Positions 28,582 to 39,610 of a stretch of DNA of 64,000 nt are shown piece after piece. The position numbers and the translations under genes were made by a program. The notes under the pieces were generated by a model, which did no database searches, was not told where the DNA came from, and worked only from the letters and a program-made list of their open reading frames with translations. Numbering within the stretch: position 1 is the first letter of the stretch; each line of letters begins with the position of its first letter. The DNA is from Eremophila alpestris peregrina (taxonomy: Eukaryota; Chordata; Aves; Passeriformes; Alaudidae), in contig WMCF01000006.1 in assembly GCA_009792885.1 (NCBI GenBank), forward strand, positions 1,240,001 to 1,304,000, written 5' to 3'.

Positions 28582-29975
28582 CACAGAGTCACAGAATTAC
28601 AGAATATGCTAAGTTAGAAGGGACCCAAAAGGATCATCAAGTCCAACTCCTGGCCCTAGGCAAGACCATCCCCAAGAGTCACACCATGTGCCCAAGAACA
28701 TTGTCCAAACACTTCTTGAACTCTGTCAGGCTGGTGCTGTGACCACTGCCCTGGGGAGCCTGTTCCAGTGCCCAAACACTCTCTAGTGAAACCTTTTTTA
28801 AATATCCAACCTAAACCTCCTCTGAGTCAGCTTCAGACCATTCCCTTGGGTCCTGTCACTGGTCACTACAGTAAAGAGATCAGTGCCTGCCCCTCTGCTT
28901 CGCCCTCATGAGGAAGCTGCAGACTGCAATAAAGTCTTCCCTCAGTTTCCTCTTCTCCAGGCTGAACAGAGCAAGTGTCTCCTTGTATGGCTTCCTCTCC
29001 ACACCCTTCACGCCCTTCACAGCCCTCCTTTGGACACTCTCTAATAGCTTCCTGTCATATATGGTGGCACCCAGAACTGCCCCCAGCACTGGAGGTGAGG
29101 CTGCCCCAGTGCAGAGCAGAGGGGACAATCCCCTCCCTTGCCCAGCTGGCCCTGCTGTGCCTGATGCCCACCAGGACAGGCTTGGCCCTCCTGGCTGTCA
29201 GGGCACTGCTGGCTCATGTCCAACTTGCCATGGACCAGGGCCCCCAGGTCCCTTTGTGCAGCTCTGCTCTGCAGCATCTCATTCCCCAGTCTGTCCGTAC
29301 ATCCAGGGTTGAACCATCCCAGATGCAGAATCCAGCATTGTTCCTTGTTGAATTTCATCAGGCTGGTGACTGCACAGTCCTCTAATCTGTCAAGGTCTCT
29401 CTGCAGGGCCCCCCTGCCTTTGAGGGAGTCAACAGATTCTCCCAGTTTTGCATCATCTGCAAACTTCCTTGGTATCCCTTCCAATCCTATGTCCAAGTAA
29501 TTTATGAAGATGTTGAAGAGCACAGGGCAGAGGATGGAGCCCTGTGGAACCCCACTAGCGACAGGTCACCAGTCTGATGCCACCCCACTCACTAAAACTT
29601 TTTGTGCCTGACCCATGAGCCAATTCTCACCCACAGCATGATGTGTTCATTCAGCTGAATGCTGGACATTTTGTCCAGAAGGATTCTGTGATAGCACAGA
29701 AACATTACATCAGCTGGCTTCCCTTGATCAGCTAGGTAGGTTAGCTTGTCATTAAAGGAAATCAGTTTTGACAAGCAGGACTTTCCCATCATGAAGCCAT
29801 GCTGGCTGTCACAATGACTGCATTGTCTTTCAGGTGTTTTTCAATACCTCCCAGAATAATCTTCCCCATAACTTTCCCAGGCACTGAAGTCAGACTAACA
29901 GACCTGTGGTTTCTAGGGTCCTCCTTCTTGCACTTCTTGAAAACTGGCACAACTTTCACCAGCTTCTAGGTAAGA
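28582..29975 (-). mobile_element. CR1 LINE fragment, 5' truncated, with dead reverse transcriptase
   Basis: Read on the minus strand this is a chicken-repeat-1 non-LTR retrotransposon. It carries the fingers/palm region VFKKCKKEDPRNHRSVSLTS, then SQHGF, then GVPQGSI (near 29540), LFNIFINYLDIG, and the catalytic-box equivalent KFADDAK at about 29447-29467. It runs through the conserved C-terminal region to the CR1 3' end, which appears on the plus strand as CACAGAATTACAGAATATGC at 28590. The element is broken: the motif A segment (the xxAFD region) is missing near 29692, the frame shifts near 29592, and a TGA interrupts just before PVASGVPQG. The 5' end fades out near 29975. CR1 is the dominant LINE of bird genomes. 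It lies in the same orientation as ARHGAP42. Confidence 0.95.
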
Positions 29976-32579
29976 TATCTCTGGTTTCTCTTCAGAGAGC
30001 AACATGTACACAGAAATGTTTTGGGGTTTTAGGCAGGAGAGGGATGACAGAGAAACAGAAGCAAGTTGGATTTGATATGAATACTGTGCAACACACTTTA
30101 GTACAGTAACAGTACAGGGAAAAAAACAGCCTGCTGTGGACCTGGTAAGGTCCATTAAACTGATGTGCCTAGAAAAGACCACAAATAAAAAGTGACATTC
30201 TCAGTCCTCTGTGAAACTTGCTGCTAAAATCCAAACAACAAGGAAACATCTATATCTTTTGTTTGACTATCAGCACAGATCACCCCAGAGGAGTTCAAAG
30301 AGCCAAATCTCTGTGCAAACCTTCATTAACTGCAGATAAATAACCAGCAAGCTCAACTCATTCTATATTTATAAGAACTCATAAATGCTCAAGGGCTGAT
30401 CCCAGTGAACCAAAGTAGGGGGAAGCAATCTGAACATGTTCTCTGCTTTACCAATAATGGATTTCACAAAGCCCAAATTTCTACTCTATTTCATATGGGT
30501 TTCATTATTCCTAGATCATAAGCTGCTATTTTGTAATTACTAGAAAAACAATACTGAATGTAATTAAGCTCTGATTTGTTTGTGTTGATACCATTTAGTT
30601 AAAGGCCAACTGTAATTGCTTCCACTGATAAAAATCAATTCAAAGGCAAATGTATCACACTTGGTTATGACAGCATTCTGAATCTCTCATTCTGAGTTTG
30701 GCAGTTGAACTCCATGTGCAGTGCTAGAAAATATGTTTGTTTGACATTTTATAAAACAATGACCTGGGAGAGCTGTCTTTAAGGTATCCATGTGTCAAGC
30801 CAAGTATCTTGGACTCACCAAAACACATAGCACTGCATAATAAACTGCATTAGACACTGGAATAAGAGTTAGCTGAGCCAGGCTCCCTCCTGAGCTCATT
30901 CTGTACAGTGTAGTGTGACCACAGACAAGTCAAAACAACTCTAAGAGGAGCAGATGCCCATATTTTACATGGAAGAGATATGGAAAAGAAACTGTGATAT
31001 ACCAAGGAGAGGACTCAGCCTGTCCTGTAGTAGTGCCCTGCCTTTAATATTCTTGATGATACAAAACCCAAAGGAGTCATCTTCAATTAGATCATTATGT
31101 TGACATCTACTGAGTGATATATTCAAAGGAAAGCCAAGTATCTTAGAGAGTTCTGCTGAGAGTCCTGTAAACCACCTGTGGATTGTCTCTGTCATGCAGC
31201 AAGACAGTCAGTAGTGATCTGAGCTTTCAAATAGGGTGCTCTGAAGAATGATATCCCTTAAAATAAGAGAATACGAAATGAAACAGTATTACAAAGAACT
31301 ACAAAATGACACTACTAAAACCTATTGAAAACCAAAAATAATTTTGTGCTGGGATTAAATTCTGACTTGTGCAGCATGGTAAATAAACTCCCAGCTCTGC
31401 ATCTCGCAGCAGCATAGGGGTGGGGCAAGAGAAGAATGTAGTTGTACACAAAAACATATCAAGTGAAAGGGTACAGAACACCCACTTCAAAGAAATCTGA
31501 CCTCAAGTTCGCAGTAAAAATTCTTCACAAGCATCTACTTAGTTCCTGTGTGGAAGGAGCACAGTCCCATGTGTTTGCTACACATTGGCAATAGCAGTAC
31601 AAGAAGCATAAACCTTTGGTGTCTCTTTCTAATAGCTCTGTTCTTCTTCTGAGTTTCTCTGAGTACAGCATAAGCCTAACCTCACCTGCAACATCAGAGA
31701 GCTTTGTTTTGTACTCATTTTACCTCACAAATAGAACGTTTCCCAGAAATTTTTAGGAGCACCAACATATGATGCAAAATGCTTCAGAACTAGTGTATTT
31801 ATGCAGAAAGAAGGAGCTGTTATTAACCATAACCTCTAACTGACTACCACAGCCTCCATGCATAGCCCACAGACTGTGATCAAAGCAGTCAGCCATAGCC
31901 ACTCCAAAATTCAGGATCAGACTGAAAACAGCTCTTCTAGACTTACAGTTAATTCCAACATATTTTTACCCAATATATTTGATATCCTGAGCTGACTACT
32001 GAACCCTGGTATAGACAACCTGCGTTGTCTCTCTCACACAGATGTAACACTTAACACCAAAGAACCAGATAAAATTACCAATTTGAGCACTTGCACCATG
32101 GGAAAATCTCAGGAGAACATTAAGATGAATACTCTGGCAAAAGGAACACGAACCACTGCATCAGCCATGTAAAGAGGAGGGGGAAAGCAGAGGTAGAGAT
32201 CATGCTGAAACTGTGTTCTGTCTTTATACAATGTCTGCTTGAGGGACTCATGGCAGCTGTTTGAATCCTCCCTGTGATTCTGGGTTAACCCAAGGCACAG
32301 CATTATGGAAATGCAGACATCAGAAGATGAACACAGTGCCAGATGGTAGCAATGTGCAACAGTAGCAAGAGCTGTGTTCTAGGCATATTATCAGTCTTTA
32401 AGCTCCATTTCTAAATTGTCCCCTCCTCTGAAGCAAAGAATTTAGTATAATTTACTAACACATTAATGAGGATGGCATCAAGTCTGTTTGAATACAAAAT
32501 GCCTGTTTTCTGTCCAGCCTTCAAAACACACTGATAAACTCAAATAAACATGAAATGAAAACCAACCCCAGCCACTTAC

Positions 32580-32651
32580 TTTTGCTGCTCCTATTTGCTC
32601 TTTTCGAAACTTCTCCAGCGGCGCTATTAGCACATCATTAGCATTCTGGAT
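32580..32651 (-). CDS. ARHGAP42: ARHGAP42 BAR-domain exon (72 nt)
   Basis: This exon encodes 24 residues in phase 0 at both ends, starting [15 protein letters not shown] and ending with the QIGAAK turn. It continues directly from the ERRRL of the preceding exon, as in GRAF-family BAR domains (about human residues 105-128, remembered numbering). The KFRKEQ stretch adds basic charge typical of the membrane-facing side of BAR helices; that role here is inference. The acceptor is TTTGCAG and the donor GTAAGTGG, with A rather than G as the last exonic base. The reading frame happens to stay open past the donor, so a naive open frame over-extends it; the splice site and protein match set the border. 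Confidence 0.95.
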
Positions 32652-35192
32652 CTGCAAAGTTAAACATAAAGGATATCTTCTTAATACTAAGTATCTGCAG
32701 AAAGTGGAGTCACTGTAACTCTGCCAATGTGCAAGACTGAAAAATGAATGTCCAAAACGTTCTGGTAAGAGCAGAAGGCAAGTAATTATATTTTCTTTAC
32801 ACAAAATATACAACATACATGTACACTAGTCTGCTATGGAACATCTTTATGAATAACTAAAGCAACTGCAATGGAAGATGCAGTAATTTTCTCTCCAATA
32901 TGCAGAAGGTTACTTCCATTTCTATCATCTTGCCTAAAACCAGAATAGAAAACTTTCAGGAACATGTTTTGGCAGAACAAAGAAGACAAACGTGAATACT
33001 GACAGCACTGACTAAAAAAGTCTGTGTTTATGGAATCTGAAACTTTGACAGCTGAATCTTTCTGGCTTTTCCTTTGGATTATAGACCTAGGTACACTGAA
33101 CAGAAGAAAGTGACGAAGAGAACTTAAAAAGGTAAATGGGCACTTAAAAAAAAGTATTCTAGATTCAGTTCCTTCATTTTTCTAGTTTTTTAAACTAATT
33201 TGAAATGTCCTGCAGCTATTTTTATTCCTTTAACCTAAACCAGAGTTCCTAATGAAACACAGTTTTCCCCTCATGGCCTCTGTTTATTTAGTGTAAATCC
33301 AGTCCTGGGAACTCCTCCCTGAAACCCATTCCCAGCAGCAATCACCCAAAGCAGTCTGTAGTCATTTGGGACTGGAAACAGAAATGCAGCAGCAAATAAA
33401 TGGCAGCCAAGCCATCATGACACTCACCAAGGAAGGGCAGCATAATTTCCCCATGTGCCTTTTAATGACAGGAAGAATAACCAGTTAAATTGACTTTGCG
33501 GATGAAAGTCAGAGAAATTAAAAACTGTCAACATATCAGAAATAAAATACAATACAACACATTACAATATTCTGTTTTACTGACTACAGGCAAAACTCTG
33601 GGCTTTCTGCACAAATAACTTTTTTTCTCCACACCAGTAGAGTCTTTACCAATACTCATCAATTGGGCTTTGGCAGGTTTAGTGGTCTGGGCAAAGCTAA
33701 TATGTACCTAAGCCAAATGTGAATGAATACAGTTCTTGTGGTCCTTTCATAACAGTAATTGATAAGTTACATTGTCAGTTGAGCACAGAAACTTTCCAAA
33801 AGGCTGTAATAAAAACCATACAGAATAAACCCATTGAAATACAAACACACTTTCTTCCTTTCCAAATCTAACATTACAATTTGAAAGAATTGTAGAATCA
33901 CAGAAATCAGCACATCTCTTAGCGGGGCAAAGTTTTAGGAGAAGCTGAGACTCTCTTTGACACCCTTATGAAGTGCAAGCCAGCAATGGCAACATTCGAA
34001 TGCTCAGTAATACCATGATCAAAATGTGCTACATTTAAAAACAAAAATCAGGCACAGATGATAAGGAGGAATGTTTTCATTGCATTCAACATCCTCCATC
34101 AGTTCCACTGGACGAGACTACAACACTACATTACTCTCCAAGTGGATGCTTCCCAATAGTATATATAGATTTTTAGCTGTCATCCAGCAATCTAACTGGG
34201 ACTCAACACCTTTTACAAGGCAAAGTGCATGCATTTAGCAAAAGATAATTTCCATCCCAAGGATTGCTAATGCAAATTAACAGTGCAAAACTAAAATGGC
34301 TTGCCTACTCCCAACCAAAATTGCAGTGCATATACCTGGAAGCAGCAGCTGGGAGTTACTTCTGATACCAGGAATTACTGCCATTCCTGTTGCTAGTCAT
34401 TGCCAGTCAGGCTAACCCCACGTGGAGCTAAATGGCCCCTCCCTTGACTCAGTGCTGCCATGGTCATGCAGCCTCCATGCCACACCAGGAGACCTCACTG
34501 CATATATTGTCCTCTTGGCAGCATTAAAGTGACTGAAATACATCCCACCCATCTCACTCAAAGCTGCTGCAAAGCCAATGATGTTTTTTGGAAAAAGAGA
34601 ATCCTGCTTCAAGCAGCATGGAAAAACAAACACATAGGAAGCATATGGAACTGAGAGGATTCATCTGAGAAGTAAATGGCTTTGCTGGGCTGAAGCACAA
34701 TGTTATTACTCCCACAGTTATACATGAAGTGGGAGTGGACAGCAGATATGGCCAGGCTTTTATCTAGATGGGGTCTGTGTCTCTGAATAGATCTGCAAAG
34801 CCACATCCACAGAACACACTGCAAGCTCATCCCTGAGCTGAAAGGTTCTACTGGCAAGAGCCCTGTTGTGACAATTTATCTCCGAGCAAAATTAGGAGCT
34901 AGGCAAGAAATAGGGTTTGGTTTTGGGGAAGGAGAATGTGGCAGCTAAGGACATAAGAAAATCCCAGCAGATGCATTTCAACAGCCACTATTACAAGATG
35001 CAGAATGCTCCACTGTGTAAAGGCTTCCATCAATTTCCACCAGGTTGTGCCTAGCTTTTAGAAACTGAAAATTATAGAGAAAGAAGAAATTTTGCCTGAC
35101 ATATTCACTTATTAATTTCCTTTCTTTGTCAACTACTACCACTGCAACTACCTTACAGTTTCCTTCTTAAGGGTTATGAATCAGCATACAGC

Positions 35193-35209
35193 TCCCCCCC
35201 GCCCCCCCC
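35193..35209. repeat. C7-G-C8 run (G-rich on the gene's sense strand)
   Basis: Seven C, one G, then eight C. On the minus (transcribed-sense) strand this is G8-C-G7, which contains enough G triplets to allow a G-quadruplex; that structure is inference. Confidence 0.85.
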
Positions 35210-36509
35210 TTCTGCATCCCATTTTAAAGTAGCAATCCAATACTCCCACAACCATTTCTATGGAAATCTGATTGCTTTAGATAATTTGAAATTTTCACTG
35301 TGTGGTCCTAAATGAGTAACTTCTTTCCTGCCAAGAAGATAATCCCTTTCCTACTCAGTTTTTGTGCTAGGTTGAAATCAGGGACCCTGGGAACAAGCAA
35401 ACAATGTCAAAAAGACTGCAACAGTTTTTGTAAACAGCAACTTCAGAAATCCATGTTGTGTTTAAAATATGGATCTTAATCTTCCAAGCTTATTCAGATT
35501 AGTCACACCTTTAGAGAAGTTACATTTTCTTGATCTAATATTTATTGAATGTTACACAGTTCCAGTGCTCAGTATGGTTAATATGTGGCAGTCAATCAAA
35601 TTACTTGATTGTTTCTCTTGTTTGGCAAAAGCAATGGTCTGTCTCCAGAAAAAGAAAAGAAAAATAATAAGACAATTTTAATTCACTGACAGTTCATCAG
35701 TCTTTTTTTTTAATTAAGATGCTAGAAAAGTATTAGCAGACGTAATACAAGAATATTACTTTGACATTTGAGAGAGTTATAGTAAATACAGTAATAAAGA
35801 AACAGATTTTTCTAAACTAAAAAAATTATTCAGATTTTTATCTTTGGTATATATAATTCCACTTCGTTATAGTTAACTCTACTTGTTGATAAAAGCACCA
35901 TTGAAATAAGTACCACTACAACCACCTAGAAGTCGTAAAATGCATTTGAAAAAAAAGCATTTAAAAATTCAAAATACTTTTTCTAAGGCAGTTTGGACAA
36001 CTTAGGAGGTTGGTAATTGTTTGCATAACTGCAACATTTCAATATGCTCTGACAGCCTTTGAGACAACATGGTGAAGCCACTTAAGCTGTCTTTTTTGAT
36101 TCATGATCATTCACTTTTCCAACCTACCCTCCTTCCCTCCAGAAGTTAGCTGTGAAATTGAATTTATGTCCTAATACTCATATTAAACTGTGGTTTTCAC
36201 ACATCACGGAGAAACTGCACATCTATACTTGAAGACATTTTGGGCCAGCAATTTTTTAAACTTTCCTTTTTTTTACTAAAACTTTCAATAATTAGAATGA
36301 AGAACATTAGGAATATCATAACTATCATACAGTGCTAGAAAGGGAAAAATAAATTTCTTGCAAACATATTGCATTTCCATTTCTCGATTTTCTTAAATTC
36401 AAGTCAACACTAATTTTTTGAATGAGTTTTCTAATTAGTTTCCTGATTTTTCTGAATTTGGGAGAGCAAATGATATACAGCTAGTAAATGGAGCATTCTT
36501 CTTTTACTT

Positions 36510-36775
36510 AAACTGAAAGAGGGTAGATAAATTTTACATGGAAAGAAGGTAGGCTTAGATTAGATATTAGAAGGAAATCCTTTACTGTGAAGGGGTTGAA
36601 ACACTGAACAAGTTGTACAGAGAAGTTGTGGATGTCCCATCCCTGGAAGTGTTCAAGGCCAGGCTGGATGGGGCTTTGAGCAACTTGGGCTAGTGGAAGA
36701 TATCCCTGCTCATGGTAGAGAGTTGGAGTTGGATATCTTAAAGGTCCCTTCCAAACCAAGGAAATCTATAATTCT
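36510..36775 (+). mobile_element. CR1 LINE 3'-end fragment
   Basis: The segment follows the CR1 3' consensus from AAACTGAAAGAGGGTAGA through GTTGTGGATGTCCCATCCC, GTGTTCAAGGCCAGGCTGGA and AAGGTCCCTTCCAAACCAAG, ending near an eroded ATTCTA 3' tail. An extra stretch of about 27 bases at 36525-36555 looks like a partial duplication of the GAAAGAGGGTAG segment. It is opposite in orientation to ARHGAP42. No intact coding capacity remains. Confidence 0.93.
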
Positions 36776-37848
36776 ACTTTGGTAGAATCAGTGGCTATAA
36801 AGAGAAATTAAAAACATCGATGCAGCTGCTAATTAATTTTTAAAAACTAACAATATAGACAAATTTCAAGCCCTGAATTGTTTTATAGGCTTTTATCTTC
36901 ACCTTAGTGTCTACAGTGCTGGACTGCAGTAACAAGAACAGTCAATACCTTTTGAGCTTTGTATTTTCATTTGCAGGGATGAGGACGAGGTAGGTCACAG
37001 AAAGAACTGAGTTAACAGACTTACCAATTGCCAGGAGAAGACAGCAACAACTTAAGTGAGGCACATTTGCAGTAACAGAATTAGGAATTACATTAAACTT
37101 ATCTGAATGATAGCAAAACATTTTAATTATGAAAAGTCTTTGGGTTTATATAGTGTATCTTGGAAAAACACTTTTTGTTCCAAAATCTGCTAAGACTACT
37201 TTTCATGGCAACACAGAATTACAACACTAGCACATGGCAAAGAGAATTCATTTCCCTGAAATACTGAATGACTCACAAATTCTGAGTGCTGACAAATACT
37301 AACTTTTTTCATGTCAGTATACGACTTCTAGAAAACACAAATGAAATTCATTCAAAGGGGAAAACAAATCCCATAGCTAATATATGCACTGTAATGCATT
37401 TCTAATTTAGGAAAATATTTCTCTACTAGACAAAAAGACATAAATTAATTTTAAATCTTTCCCCCAATTCCTAACAATTCCTAACATCTGATCAAAATAC
37501 CTTTTCTTTCAGTCTGAAGCTTTTATCAACAGCTCCTAATCAATACAATTTCAAATACAACAGTTGATACCAAATACAGACAACCAGGCTTTTGTAAAAC
37601 TTATGTATCAAATTGCATGCTACAAAGAATATAAACATGAGAAAACAGTACTCATGTATTTAAGTGCACAATTTCTGTTTTAGAAGTTAAAAAGTGTAAA
37701 TATTACACGAAGTTAATATTGTGAATTTCAATACCTGTAACTATTTGACCTGAGCAAGATGAATATTTTTACAGCTTTGTACAAAAAACTCTACACAGAC
37801 ATATCACATACTTAAAAACAATATAATCTTAATACCTCTCACCTTTAC

Positions 37849-37863
37849 AAAAAAAAAAAAAAA
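37849..37863. repeat. A15 homopolymer
   Basis: Fifteen consecutive A; simple sequence. Confidence 0.9.
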
Positions 37864-38143
37864 GACATCAAACAATATCCAAGCTTGTGTTAATGTCCTA
37901 AAAATATCACTACCACTGTCACTTATTTAAAGTAAAGCTGATGTTAAAGGAGATCGAGAAGACTACGAAGTTTTAACTACAGACAATAAATAACATAGGC
38001 TGGGCACTTCCATGTACAATGTGTAATGCAACCTTCCACTTCTTACCAAAACCTAAAGCTGTATCAAGTGGTATTAATGCATTGCCACAAGGGGATGCTT
38101 ATAAATCACATTCTAGTCAAGGCTGGCAGTAGTTATACATATG

Positions 38144-38233
38144 AATCAAAGAATGGTTTGGATTGGAAGGCACCTTAAAGATCATCAGGTTCCACCCTCT
38201 GTCATGGGCAGGAATGCTTTCCACTAGATAGGT
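38144..38233 (-). mobile_element. Short CR1 LINE 3'-end fragment
   Basis: Only about 90 bases of the CR1 3' end survive. On the plus strand they read ATCAAAGAATGGTTTGGATT, then GGAAGGCACCTTAAAGATCA, CACCCTCTGTCATGGGCAGG and TTTCCACTAGAT, the reverse of the CR1 tail. The copy is heavily 5' truncated. Confidence 0.9.
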
Positions 38234-38677
38234 TTTTTTCTCAAGTGTTTTCAAGTGAACTTCCATTTTCTATATTGCATAGTTTATGTTTAAAAATACA
38301 TTACTGTAGTGTCAAACCTGAATTGATTGTTTGTTAATATAGTAAAAAACGACACAAGAGAATATGCACAAAGGCTGCCTTTAACACAGAAAGGCCAGTC
38401 TCCTTATGGAGTCCTCACAAAACATTAGAGGAAGAACAGAGCTCATCTGAAGAGCAACTGAAGAATTTCAGATGTTAGGTGTCCTCAGGAGCTTTTTCCT
38501 TTTTATTGATTACAGACAGACCAAGTAAACAAAAAAGCAGCCAACCTTCAAAAAAGTGAGTTTTCATGAAGAATCTGACTCAGATCTACCATCTGCTTTT
38601 TAAGCATAACATTGATATTCTAAAAAGTACACACTGATGTTCGGTGTAAATATACATAGAAAAAATTCTTAAAAGAA

Positions 38678-38751
38678 TGGCCCATCCAGGGACTGAACCC
38701 ACAACCTTGGTGGTATTAGCACCAAGCTCTGACCAACTGAGCCAATCTTCA
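38678..38751 (-). mobile_element. tRNA-Ile(AAT)-derived SINE-like relic or tRNA pseudogene
   Basis: On the minus strand the 74 bases contain an A box (TGGCTCAGTTGG), a perfect five-base-pair anticodon stem TGGTG/CACCA around the loop CTAATAC (anticodon AAT, isoleucine; anticodon bases at 38715-38717), and a B box (GGTTCAGTCCC), then ATGGGCCA at the 3' end. The 5' acceptor arm (TGAAGAT) cannot pair with the 3' arm (ATGGGCC), and the T stem has a mismatch and wobbles, so this is not a functional tRNA. After the tRNA part comes CATTCTTTTAAG, with a T4 that could serve as a Pol III stop. Passerine birds carry tRNA-Ile-derived SINEs (the TguSINE type) with a CR1-derived tail. The tail here is lost or diverged, so family assignment is tentative. 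Confidence 0.8.
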
Positions 38752-38904
38752 GAGTCTTGTGTATCTTGACTTTGCAATTACTTGGTAGAGGTCTTGGTAA
38801 ATGAAGGCTTCCTGATACATTTTTCTATCAGAACATCTAATTACAGGTGAGTGGACAAACTAGATTTGAAAGCTTCATCTTTCCAAGTATTTGCCATCAG
38901 ATTC

Positions 38905-38917
38905 TTTTTTTTTTTTT
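38905..38917. repeat. T13 homopolymer
   Basis: Thirteen consecutive T; simple sequence 150 bases from the tRNA-like relic. Confidence 0.9.
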
Positions 38918-39284
38918 CTCCTTTCAGAAGTACTTACTATTCCAGAAGTAGTAAGTTACAGAGAAATTAAGACAGGGGTTTCATTTGAAGAACCCATATT
39001 TCAGAGACCAATGTCTCAGAGAAATTAGGGTCAATATTTTTATCTCTGTGCTCTCTAATGAGGACATAGAAACTTAATGCTTGAATATTAACTCCAAGCC
39101 CCCTTCAATCAATGCTTCTTTCTATTTCCAGACTACGGAAAACTGACAAAGTTAGACAAGTACAGATGCTGTATTCAATTCTGTATGAATCAGGAGAAGA
39201 TCCTGAACTTCCTCTTCATCTGGGAAATTATATCCTTTTGGGTTCATCTGAAAAGAAACTGGTTCCATACCCATTTTTTAAAAT

Positions 39285-39610
39285 GACAGAATCATAGAAT
39301 GGTTTGTGTTGGAAGGGACCTGAAAGATATTCTAGTTCCCCATCTGCCATGGGCAGGGATACCACCCACTAGACCAGGCTGTTCAAAGCTCCATCCACAC
39401 TGGCCTTCCAGGGATGGGGCATCCACAGCTTCCCTGGGCAAGTTGTTCCAGTGCCTCACCACCTTCACAGTAAAGAACTTCCTTCTAATATCTAATCTAA
39501 ATCTACCCTCTTTCAGTTTGAATCCATTCCCCCTTGTCCTGTCAGTACTGGAAGGTTGGCTTCTAGAAGATCCCTCCAAAGCTTTCTCTTCTCCAGGCTG
39601 AACAACCCTT
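39285..39610 (-). mobile_element. CR1 LINE 3'-end fragment
   Basis: The plus strand shows the reverse of a CR1 3' end: GACAGAATCATAGAATGGTT, then TTGGAAGGGACCTGAAAGAT, CCATGGGCAGGGATACCACC, the TCCAGGGATGGGGCATCCAC and TTCCTTCTAATATCTAATCT blocks, then CTTCTCCAGGCTGAACAACC. The minus-strand frame shows the CR1 C-terminal pattern ([40 protein letters not shown]) without its reverse transcriptase. It is 5' truncated near 39610 and lies in the same orientation as ARHGAP42. Confidence 0.95.

Larger units (their letters stand above)
15702..32579 (-). other. Intron, 16.9 kb
   Basis: The intron is mostly unique AT-rich sequence. It holds an A/C-rich tract (16051-16165), an AT tandem repeat (17764-17826), an A19 run (23904-23922) and one long CR1 fragment (28582-29975). 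The flanking exons join in frame, so no coding exon needs to be hidden here. The many short open frames show no recognised protein family. Confidence 0.75.

Noticed and set aside
28880..29523. Several long open frames at 29 kb as host genes
   Set aside because: The minus-strand frames are CR1 reverse transcriptase remnants and the plus-strand ones are their shadows.
33885..33915. Possible CR1 3' tail (TGTAGAATCACAGAAATC)
   Set aside because: Only the short tail-like word is present; the adjoining CR1 body is not recognisable, so it could be chance.
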